The notes beneath the pieces are model-generated. The model did not search any database. It saw only the letters and a list, made by a program, of their open reading frames with translations, and was not told the DNA's origin. Of a stretch of 64,000 bases of DNA, positions 10,678 to 22,316 are shown one piece after another (within the stretch, counting starts at the first letter, position 1; the number at the start of each line of letters is the position of its first letter). This DNA comes from Cristatella mucedo (Eukaryota > Bryozoa > Phylactolaemata > Cristatellidae). The stretch spans positions 3,370,501-3,434,500 of the forward strand of contig WPIO01000043.1 in the NCBI GenBank assembly GCA_009760855.2, given 5' to 3'. Both the position numbers and the translations under genes were made by a program.

Positions 10678-11065
10678 GATAATAATAATAATAATAATTC
10701 ACTTGATAAAGCGCCCTCAGAGAACTCAATCTCTCTCTAGGCGCTTTACATTTGCTGTAAAGTGAAATGCAATTGAATGGTGAGTAAAATAATGCTTGAA
10801 AAACAAACGAAATGAATAACATGGTTAGGGGTGACATGCACAGGGTCAGCATGCAAATGTGGTTAGTGGCAGCATGCACAGTGTCAGCACGCATAAGCAC
10901 ATCAAGGGCGAATCACAGGGACCCACTAAATGCTGTCCTAAATAGGTGTGTTTTTAGGTTCCTTTTAAATGTGGTCAGGTCAGGGGATGTTCTGACGCAG
11001 GTCGGGAGGGAGTTCCAGGCTTTGGGAGCATATGAACTAAATGCACGGTCTCCCGATCTCCCGGA
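10678..11065 (-). mobile_element. LINE-A 3' end fragment
   Basis: Reverse ATT tail, well-kept terminal hairpin (AAAGCGCCCTCAGAGAACTC), 3' non-coding region, and the ORF2 C-terminus reading [20 protein letters not shown] on the minus strand. Ends about 260 bases before the probable gene 1 TATA box. Confidence 0.85.
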
Positions 11066-11499
11066 GGCTTCCATGGAGCCCGGTTGCCGGTAGTACGGCA
11101 GTACGGCTACGAACGTACGACCTTCGACGCTCATTCTACAGTGTGCAGGAAGGCGTTGGAGGAGCGAAACCACAACGAACCAGCCTATCAGTCGTCTCGC
11201 CTTCCCGCGCAACGCGTTGAGTATGTCGCGGGCGACGATCGGGCATGTGAAAGAGGGCCTGGGCTGGAGCTGATATTGAGTGTCCTTGACACGACGCCCT
11301 CGGCATGCATCCAAGTGACCGCCATATAAGTTGATTGTCGCCTGAGAACAAGTGGCTTGCGCCTGCAGGTGCTCCACGTGCTGATAGCTAGCGAAGCCGC
11401 ACGAAGCGTCGAAATCGTCGGTGAATCGGCCTTTGAGCTCGATCGCGTGCAACGCCGTGCAGCCGCAACAGTTGGACGAGCAGTCGGGCGCAGGCAGCC
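11066..11499 (+). promoter_or_regulatory. upstream region / presumed promoter of lipase gene 1
   Basis: GC-rich sequence between a LINE-A fragment and the lipase start codon. A TATA-like CATATAAG stands at 11323-11330, which would place transcription start near 11355 and give a 5'UTR of about 145 bases. The start site is inferred, not seen. Confidence 0.4.
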
Positions 11500-11623
11500 A
11501 TGAATCTTTTTATTGCGCTTTTTATCGCCGCTGAGCTGCTGACCGCCATCAGCGCCAGTAGACTACCTCGCTACTACGCCAGCATCGAGGAGGAGATCCG
11601 ATACCTTCAGAGTCCGAGACAAA
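11500..11623 (+). CDS. lipase gene 1 exon 1: signal peptide
   Basis: Encodes 41 residues beginning [20 protein letters not shown], a hydrophobic secretion signal with a likely cut after ISA or SAS, then the pro/N-terminal part ending [12 protein letters not shown]. Ends in phase 1 at a strong donor (AAA|GTGAGT). The gene 2 exon is one codon longer and ends the same way (LQSPRQ). This ATG was chosen because it starts the hydrophobic run and matches the gene 2 start. Confidence 0.88.
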
Positions 11624-14600
11624 GTGAGTCCGTAGTGCCGCACAATTGCTATCTCAGTAGTTCGGCGCGGTGGCTTTTGACATCGCCATCGCGGTCGAGT
11701 TTCGAAGCGGCACAATAGCCTGACGTGGTGCATGAAACCGTTTCTTGAACGTTGTCTACACATTGAGCGGCTTCGCTTAGTTCGACCGTCCTGTCGCCTT
11801 ACTGCATACAACGGGCTGACGTGCGCGCTCGCACTGGAGTGAAGCTTAGACTTTCGGTTCAGGGGTGGAGCCCGCACTTTGCACAAGCTTCTTGAACGGA
11901 CTGCGAACTTAACTTTGAGGAGTGTAGGCAGTGGAAGTATCGGAAATAATAATTTTTATTATTTAAAAATACAATTATTATAATGAAAACTCAACAAATG
12001 ACAAAAATTAATTAGAAAGGAGTAATAATAATTAAAATAAAATAAAATAATAAATTTTTGTAATTAACAGCAATAATTTTAAATTGACTCGGAAATGTGT
12101 TTCAGTCATGTCGTGAACCTTCAAAGAAATATAACCTGGCGTAGACCGAGTTTCTCTGCCTCAACTTTGGAAATGCTTCCCCACCTAAGTACGTAAGATA
12201 AGGTTCATCTTGTGCGCTATAATTAGCTACAATTCAGTCGAAATGTGTCACAGAAACGGCTCGACAGAGACTAGCTGCATTAACTTAAAGCAGATCGCGT
12301 CGCCTGGCTTACGCTGAAGCGGTCCGCATCATCTAACGGCTCTATCGAAGCTGACGAAGGTGAAACGCTTTAAGATTGTCGACTTTTGAATTTCGCTCGA
12401 TGGTTTAAATGGAATCTCAGAGCTTTGATGGCTGTGAGAGATCGGCTGTGGATCCATCTTCCAGATTCCATTCATCAGTTTTAGGTCGCTTTAGCTAAAG
12501 GTCGCTTTAGGTCGCTGCACCGGTGGGAAAGATTCGGCAAAGATTCTGACAAAACTTCATGGATTCTCAAGCGCCGTGGAAAATTATTAGCTATTAGCAG
12601 CGCGAGCGAGCGCGTCTCGTTGAACATTCAAAGTCATGGCTGCAGCTAAAGCCGAGCGCAGCAAACGCATTGGCGCTCGCGCGCGGGCACGCACTCCCGC
12701 AGCAGCGTCCTAACCGTCGCCGACACCGCCGCCGAGTGCCGTGGCATAGCTCCTCGAGTTATGGTTTAAACGCAAGCCGGCTGAAGCCGAAATCCAGAAC
12801 GGCCCCCTGCGTAGGCGGATTCCGTGCGCATGCGCGGCACGGCAATGAGCCACTCACCGCGTTTGCATGCTGACCCTGCGCATGTCACCCCTAACCATGT
12901 TATTCATTTTGCTTGTTTATCAAGCATGATATTACTCACCATTCAATTGCATTTCCTTTTGCAGCAAATGTAAAGCGCCTAGAGAAAGATTGAGTTCTCT
13001 GAGGGCGCTTTATCAAGCGCAGTATTATTTTTATTGTTATTAATGTGAGTAGCATTTGTTTTTCTCCCCCGCTCCGGCAGAACGACTTTTGCTCATGATG
13101 CCAACGCAAAAGTGCATGCCGCCTCTGGGCTGCTTCTCCATCGACGGCGTGTGGGCCTCTAGAGGCATCAACGTGCTTCCAGCCGACCGAGCGACGGTGA
13201 ACACCGAGTTTCTACTGTTTACGAGGAAAAACCCCTCCGCCGCCCAAAAGCTCGTCGCCGAGGACGGCACTTCGATAGCGACATCCAATTTTGACGGCAG
13301 CAAGCCGACGAAGATAATCACGCACGGATTCCTGGAGAGCACGAACATGGAGTGGTTTGCCGTGAGTGGCTCCCATTCTGATTCCGCTTCCGCCCTGATT
13401 CCGCTTCCGCTGTGATTCCGCTTTCGCTGTGATTCCGCTTCCGCTTCCGCTCCGATTCCGCTTCCGCTCCGATTCCGCTCCGATTCTGCTTCCGCTCCGA
13501 TTCCGCTTCCGCTCCGATTCCACTTCCGCTCCGATTCCGCTTCGATTCCGCTTCCGCTCCCATTCTGCTTCCGCTTCCACTCCCATTCCGCTTCCGTTCA
13601 CTCCCCTTCTCCATAGGCAGCAGGCGACGGTGTGGGCAGCACCGCCAGGGGATGAGCTAAAACAAGCTCTCTTCTGGTGCGTGCCCGCTCCAGAGAGGTT
13701 GCTCTGCAATGCTGCGGGCCCTGTGCTGCGAGTCGAGTAGCGAGTCAGCGCTTTTTTCTCGAGACTTTCTGCTGCTGGGTGCACCTTCGGCCAGTAATTT
13801 TCGCGCTCGAGCTTCGTGGAGACTCTAGAATAAAACCTTCTCTCAACACGCACTTACATTACATGCATACATAATACATACAAACATTTATACATACATA
13901 CATGCATACACACATACATGCATACATACATACATACATACATGCATACATGCATGCATGCATGAATGCATGTATGGATGCATTCAGATCATCAGCAGGC
14001 GATCGTTTATTGCCAACTGGAGGCGGTGGTGAAAGCCGTCAATGCTCTTTTTCTACCATGCAAATGAAATGAGGCTGCTAAATCAGGTAACCCTTTTTCT
14101 AGCCGAACTTCGTATGCAAGACCTGAGGCTATTGTCGCGGGGTAGCAAAGAATTTTAGCGGAAGAGCGAACAAAGGAAAACAGAGAGTGCATTACAAAAT
14201 GAGTGGCGCTCGAAGCTACTCGTTTTATAATGCATTCGTTGCTCCCTGCTTGCACCTCATGCGTAGCGGGAGCATGCCGGAACTGCTCGAGCGCAGCAGT
14301 GCATCGATCGCAACTCGAAAAGCGTCTCGCTATCGGAGATTTACTGCAAAATCTCACTTTAGAGGTTCAACGCCGAGTTCCTCAAGCAAGGTGACTACAA
14401 CGTAATCAACGTCAACTGGGGCGGTCTCGGTTCATCGAAGACGCTCTATACGCAGGCGACGGCGAACACGCGCCTCGTGGGCGCCGAGATAGCATTGCTC
14501 ATTAACGCGCTCATTTCGAAGACAGGAACGACACCTGCCGACTTCCACATTCTCGGACACAGCCTGGGAGCTCACACAGCTGGCTACGCCGGCCAGAGGG

Positions 14601-17600
14601 TCAAGGGTATTGGAAGGATCACAGGTAATGCCGGGTCAGCGATGCTGCTGTATATATTCTACTTTGACGGAGACTACTTGGATTACAACGTAGGATTACT
14701 ATATAGCATTGGTAGGATTACTACTGGGATTATTAGGATACTAACATTTACGATATAAGAATAAGAAAGATATATATATATATATATAAGATATAGTATA
14801 TAAAGATAAGATAATATATTTATTAAGATATAAGAATGCTAGGATTACTACATATTCAACATATCCTATATATACTACATTACTACTTATACTACATTCT
14901 ACATATGCTACATTACTACACATTTTTTCGCTCGGAAATCCAGATCCCAGCGCATGTAACAAGTGCCAGAACTCGTGTTCGATCGGATGCTCGTCGAACT
15001 ACTACTACTACTAATAATAATAATGCACTTGATAAAGTGCCGTCAGAAAACTCAATCTCTTTCTAGGCGCTTTACATTTTCTGCAAAGAGAAACACGGTT
15101 GAATGGTGAGTAATATCATGCTTGATAAAAAATATGAATAACATGTTTAGGGGTGACACGCACATGGTCAGCATGCAATTGCGGTTAGTGGCAGCATGCC
15201 CAATGTCAGCACGCATAAGCACGTAACAACAATAATAACTAGCGCTTTATCATGTAGCTAGTGAGTCTTAGAACGGCGAAGGATAAAACTGAAAAATGCA
15301 ACAGCCTCATCTATGTAGCGGCAGAAAACTTTGCCGGTCATCACCAGGCTAGCAGCAGCTGGTAGGATAGAGTGGTAGGTAAGGATTAGGATAAAATGGT
15401 AGGTAAAGGAGTGAGTCCAGGTGGTGAGTCTTAGTGCGGCCCGCTGCTGCACAAAGACTCACCACCTGGATAGCAAAATTCTTTCTACTTAAAAGTAGCC
15501 AATAACGAGGGCAGGTATTTACACGACGGCAGACTACGACGGCATTCAGTGTTCCCCGTTTCTCATTGAAAAGTCCGCTTGATTTGTGGATGCATGCATT
15601 CCTCAGCTCGAGAGTGCTGCGGACTCGCTGGAAAATAGCAGGATACTGGAAGGAACTGGTCACAGGTCATACATAGGCTTTTCTAATTAAAAATCTCCAG
15701 AAAAATGTAAAAGGCTAATCTATGAGAAAACTTTAGTAGAATAAATTATTATCTAAAATTAATAAACAAAATCACAAACAAAAATTAAATAATTTATTGG
15801 TGGAATGATAAATGTGATGCAATTTAATAAGTGTATTGACACAAGCCATTCCTTTTTGCAATCGGGTTTCGAAAGCTCAAATTGTAATTTTTCGACTATT
15901 CACAGCCAAAGCTATCACATGAATGTCATGGTTTCGGTAAGATTATGTACCAAACAAGTTGCCAATGAATAATGTCCAAACCATGTGAAAAAGTGAAAAA
16001 TGGGATCACCTTTTTTTTGCATCGCAGGACTTGATCCGGCCGAGCCCTACTTCGAAGGCTTGAGCCCAGAGATCCGATTGGATCCCAGCGACGCTCTCTT
16101 TGTGGACGTCATACACACAGACGGAAACTCGATCCTGCAGCTTCCGCTTGGAAAAGGAGGTATGGTCGCTTGAGTGATTTCGTGAAAAATTCTACTCCAC
16201 GAACGAAAAATCTTCAGTTCGTTCACCGATATCATACGCAAGGTTGGTCCAGCGGTTAAGGTGCTCGCCCCGACCAAGGTCTGGCTGAGGTCGTGGGCTC
16301 GAGCCCTGAGGCATATGTGAAGCGCCTGAATAGAGATTTAGTTCTCTTGGGGCGCTATACAAATACAAGTGAATTATTAAAAGAAAAGCCTCAGGCGGCC
16401 ACCCTAGGTGCTTTCATCTCTACTCCGAGTGCTGCCGTTCACACTCTACGGCCGGCGAACCATAGCTAGAAGACACTCCGTGCCAGACATCAGCGCTTTT
16501 AGTGCCAGTAGCTGCGTCCTAGATTGCCAGGATAGTAAAGTCATGCCAGCTTATTGACTCCGGCAGCAATCAATCGGCGATAGGAGGGTGAAGTAATATC
16601 AAGGGTAGAGGCCGTCTACAGTGCAAGGTTTTCTGCGTTGACCACCATTGCAATTATAAGTGACACGTGGAAAATATCGCCTGACTTTCAAGGATTCAAA
16701 AAGTCGTGTGATAGTATCGACTAGTAGAAGCATCGAAAGTCAGTCCTCGTTAATTGTTTTCAAAGGTCACGTGACGAACCCACCACCTACCCGACATCAT
16801 TGCTGCTCCATTTTCCTCTCGCACCAACCATTCATCAGCATTCGCTCATAACAGCTACTATCGCACCAACTGAAATCGTTTGGTGACCGAGCCTTAGGCT
16901 CGCATGCAACGCGATTCTGTAACTTGCTAAAGCGTTTGATAACTACTTGCCATGAACTTACATCTTTAAGTTTCAGCCAAAAAACATCTTCTCAAGTCAG
17001 CTATCTCTTTACCTAAGTGATTATATCTCTTTTTACTCAACTGTGCCTTACTTCACCTGTGCATGATTCATAACGTGTTGCCAGTGACAGGTCTCAATAA
17101 CCGGTGGATAAGAGAGTCTTTCTATTTGCTTTAGTACGCTGTCTTACAAGTGACAATTTTTTCCGTTTTTGATGCTTGCCCATGTCATCACACCGAATGT
17201 CATTACTTTCTTCTACTGATTTTACCTATTGTGGCTCATCAGCATGACAAATATCACAAAAAGTTCATGCACTCGATCAAATATTGTCCCCCTCCCGATC
17301 ATATTCTTTCAACTCTTATGATTAGGAAATTCTGCATAATAGTAATAAAATAAATTTGACTCAGTGCCCTCAGAGAACTCAATATCTATCTAGACACTTT
17401 ACATTTGCTGCAAAAGAAGCACGATCGAATGGTTAATGGTAGAGGGCTCAATAACAACAGGAATAAATTGGTTAGGGGACAAGCACAGGGTCAGCATGCA
17501 AGTATGGTTAGTGGTAGCATGCACAAAGTCAGCACGCATAAGCACATACAGGACAAATCAGAGGGACCCACTAAATGCTGTGACACATTGATGCTTTTTT

Positions 17601-20316
17601 AGTTTCTTTTTAAATGTAATTAAGTCAGCTGTCGTGACACAAGTCGGGAGTGAGTTCAAGGCCTTGGGAGCATACGAACACAAGGCAAGGTCTCCAAAAG
17701 ATTTAAGGTTTGTACGAGGTATAGGTAAACCATTAGATTCTGAACAGCGGGTTGTATGATCTCATTCAGCCTGCAGGTCGTATCCTACTCCGAATTCAGA
17801 ATAAGCTGAACGGTCACGAAACCTCTAAGCCCTTGAAATTAGTGCTGTCCTAAAAAAATCTCTGCCTCAGCCCTGCTACTTCTTCTTCGTCCGACCTGCT
17901 CCCACGGGCTGGTGAAATGCTATGACGCGATAGTCGCCAACAATCCTCAAGAGTTTGCTTCTCAGACTAAGAGCACTGCAGGCTCTCGCCCAGAAGGCCA
18001 CGTGGTTCGCTGATGATGCTAAATTTCCGTCGGCTAGCAAATATAGACTGTTGCAGCTCATAAATATGTCCTAGCAAAACTCAAGTCCAGCCTCTATTAA
18101 AAACATATTGTAATCACAGAGGCACCCTCAAAAACTGCTGATATTGATCGTCTCTTTAAACCAGCCGGATAAATTCGGCATTCATGGATTACGCATCTGT
18201 GTGATTCGGCTGCTTCTTTTCATCAGAACTACACTTGCCCTTAGACAGTTGGGATTCTTCGATTCAGTTCGATTGGAGCCAGTCGTGATCTTTGGCATAT
18301 TTGTTCTCATGCTTGCGCCTATTAATGAAAAGTTAGTTTAACGTCTGCCTGGAACCACGGATCTATCATCTTGGCTAGTGCATACAATATGCCTAGTCTG
18401 AGTAGAAAATCCATGAAGTACAGCGGTAGGTGACATCTGTAGCATTCAGTAAGTGAGCGCCGGCTGGGTGGATTACCAAGCAGAAGCGGCTGGAAGATAA
18501 TTTACGGACACCACTGATGTCAAGGGTTTCGCGATGGTTTCGCGATGCACTGCTGATTGTTTGTGATATTCAGAAGCACCAAAAAAACCACAAGAGACCG
18601 AATGAGAAGAAAAGCGATTTCTCTGCTTGAGCGTCGCCAGATATTGCGCACATAGTCAGACACTGAAGACACAGTCAGACACTGCAGACATAGTCAAATA
18701 TTGCAGCCATTATCAGACATTCGTTCAATTGGGACACTCAGGCTGGCGTCGACACAAATTTAACGGGATAGCTGAGCAAATCCGGTGTTTCTTGAATAGA
18801 AGCAGCGTTGACAAGAATCTCTGGAAATAATGTAACTTTCTGTGAAAGAAATCACATCCTTCCCATTGCATGCCACTTGAACCGCAGTCGGCATGTGCGC
18901 TTCGTCACTTACTTTGAAGGTCTCGGCCTGAAGCAGCCGAGCGGGCACGCCGACTTTTATCCTAACGGCGGTGAAGAACAACCGAACTGCAAGAACAGCG
19001 TCGGAGATGTTTTCACCAATCCAAAGGGGATCTACGAAGGTGATATTGCCCGTAAAAGAGGTCTAGCACACGATTTACGCCCCAGGCAGTAGTAGGCTAC
19101 TAAAATGTTCAAGTTGCCCGTACCGTAAAGGACTCGATATAAAAATCGCGCTAGCTGTGCCGTTTGCGTGTTTAGCTTGACCTCTTGCGGCCCTAGTCGG
19201 GCGTCTGTTGTGGCTAAGCGTAACTGCAGCTAACCGATGCCTGGCTGAGAACACACTTCACAAGCCGTTCTCGCACTGTACTTATTATGTACCGAGTGCA
19301 TCGTAATCTTGGGACGGAGTGCCGCATAAACGAAGCTACGTAAGTACATGCTTTGATGCATACATTCATACCACATTCATGCCGCTGCAAGTTCACTCCT
19401 TATTTTAGAAAAATTACTCCAGTTCGCATAGAATTGAATACGACATCTCAAGCTTTCGCAGCGCTCGATCCTCGTACCTCCGCTCTCAATTACCCTTTGT
19501 AATTTCTGCACGATGCGAAAAAATCACTTTACTAAAATTAACCTACGGGCTACAACTATAGTACTTCAGGTTTCCGCATACGCTGACGTGTGTCATTGTG
19601 CTGCCCAGCGGCAGTAAAAATGCGAAGAGATTTGGCAACTGGGATTTGTTGTCTTCTAGGTGCAAAGAATCTTGTCGCCTGCGACCACGCGAGGGCCATC
19701 GAACTGTTCATCTACTCGATCAACTCCTGCGGCTTCACGGCGTACTCCTGCGGCGATTACAGCCAATTCTTGACAGCCCAGTGCTCCCATTCGTGCTCTG
19801 ACGCAGACGGCAATGGCGACAAGTGCAACAGGATGGGACTGTACGCGCACAAGCCGCAGGCGGCTCAAGTGAGCTACTACCTGCACAGCTCCGGCAACGA
19901 GCCGTACTGCGGTAAGTCCGAAGCACGTGACGTGACGTGACGTGTGCGCAGAGGAATCTCGTCTCGTGTTCGCGTTCGCTCCTCCTTTGTCTTCGTATCC
20001 CACGCAAAATGCCCGTAACGTTTAGCGACAAGCTACACGGTTCAAATTGACGTCGACCCAAAAAGCACTGCCAGAAAAGGCAAGATGTCGGTGAACATAA
20101 AAGGCAAAAGCGGAACGTCGGGCCTCATACTTCTGACCGAACAGTGAGTTTTTTTATTCGCGGCGGGCACTCGGCCCACTTCGGAAATGCAAAATGCACA
20201 CTTCGGGGGCAGTCCTTCGGACCCCGAATGCGGTAGGTGTGTATACATATACATACATACATGCACACACGCGCACGCGTACGCGCGAACACGCACACAC
20301 ACGCACGCACGCACGC

Positions 20317-20356
<40 letters not shown>

Positions 20357-21666
20357 TTACATACATATATATATATATGTGAGGGCATCTCACTGCTTCT
20401 ACTTTTCAGGACCACGGAATTTCAGCCTGGTCAGACATACAGCTTCTTAGTTGCCAGCCCTGCGGAATTCGGTGAGGTCGTTGGCGTCGAGGTAAAATGG
20501 CAGCTTGACCTCGACTGGTGGAAGGTCATATCCAAAGCATGTTTCGGACTCAAGATCTGCTCTTCTGAAATCGCAGTCAAAAGAGTCTCCATTAAGTCAG
20601 AAAATGAAAGCCGGTAAATTGTGGCGGCGCACTCATTCCGGAGCTTCCGGCAGCTTAGCAGGAACTCGCCGCTGCTCCCGCTGCTTCTCTATGCGTTTAT
20701 CCACGTATCGCTGTTTCTCCATGTGCATGTACAGCGACTCGGTGCACAAAAATGCACCACTGGACGCTTTTGTCCTTTTTCTGGTACAGAAAATGTGTAC
20801 TCCTATTGAGGGGCCTGGGCGCAAAAATCCGTCAGATTATTTTGAAAGCACTTGAGATTATTAGCAGTTCCTAAACTAAAAGGATTAGGAATCGGGTATG
20901 ACTAGTTCTAGAATTCAAACAATAATCAAAGTGAATTTTAAGTGATGGGTTAATTGTTTTTAACGATGGGCTCAGAATTAAAGACTCAAGAGTAATGATG
21001 TAAGTGGGTAAATATTATCGGAGGAACCACTAAATTACCGGGGGGGGGGTACCTCAATGCTCTGCTTGTTCAAATTCTTTCAAAAACTTATATTCATTCT
21101 TCTTATTTATTGTCAACACAGTTACCATGAGAAATCTATGGTCTTCATTCTATCCCAATGACACCGCTGGACCTATGGTTTGATCCCTCGCAGTCCTCCA
21201 GCATGTCAAAATCTCCCAACACCCTTGGTGCATGTATCGCGGACATCCGCATTTGTATCGTAGCAAACTGTCACAACTTGAATGATGATAAAACCTCCAC
21301 CTACCTAGGTTTGGAAAAATACATTGTGACTCAGAGATAGGTGAGCTTAAGCGCTCAAAACCGACTCCACCAGGGCATCTCCTGAAGTGGTTGAACGAAA
21401 TGTAGGTTTCTGTTCCATAGTGACCTTTCACTAGACGGCCACATCGCTGCCCCGTCAACTATGCCTAAACTCTGCTATATAACACTGTAATTATTCGTAC
21501 CTGCTTGGGCAGAGATTCAAATCATGGTTGAGTCATCGATTTACATTATTCCGTCTCGACTTCTGCCACTCACTGCTTGCAGGTCTAATGGCTTATGTGT
21601 ATATGTATGCATGTATGTATGCACCTCTATACGCAGGTATGTATGTATGTATGTATGTATGTATGT

Positions 21667-21699
<33 letters not shown>

Positions 21700-22261
21700 T
21701 GTATGCATGCATGTCTGTATTTATGTATCTATGTATGCATACACGCATTTATTTATGTATGTATGTATGCATGCATGCACACATGCATGTATGTATATAT
21801 GCATGTATGTGCTTATGTATGTTATGTATCTCTATCTGAAGCTCCACTGACCACGTGTATTATTTGCTAAAAGAGCTGGGATGGCTACTGGTTGATCAAT
21901 GGATACAGAACAGAGTTGTTACCCTGACCCACATGGCCCGCAACTGCTTGGCTCCTCAAAAACCTAGTTGCACTGCTGCGCCAGTTTAAGCCTTTTCGTG
22001 TCCCCAGGTCCTGCATCGACAATAAATTAGCCGTTCCATTCCTCTGCTTAAAGATAGTTGGCGACAGAAGCCTTTGCTCTGCAGGTTCAAGACTCACTGG
22101 AACTCATTTCCATGAACTCACTTCTCACTTGCCTAGCTGGTTTGGTCTAGCCGTCAAGGTGCTCGCCCCGACCAAGGTCTGACTGAGGTCGTGGGCTCGA
22201 GCCCCGAAGCATATGTGAAGCACCTGAATAGAGATTAAGTTCTCTTGGGGCACTATATAAA

Positions 22262-22316
<55 letters not shown>

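Noticed and set aside
10913-11452. 179-codon minus-strand ORF
   Set aside because: Its end is the LINE-A ORF2 C-terminus; the rest is chance open frame in GC-rich sequence upstream of lipase gene 1.
13212-13853. 213-codon minus-strand ORF rich in Ser, Glu, Arg and Lys
   Set aside because: It runs through the TTCCGC minisatellite and opposite the real lipase exon 2; repeat-derived, with no conserved domain.
20187-20617. Several His-Thr, Tyr-Ile and Cys-Val ORFs on both strands
   Set aside because: Translations of the CA/TA microsatellite in lipase gene 1 intron 7; only the exon 8 part is coding.
21524-21870. Met/Tyr/Cys-rich ORFs of about 100 codons
   Set aside because: Translations of the TATG microsatellite.
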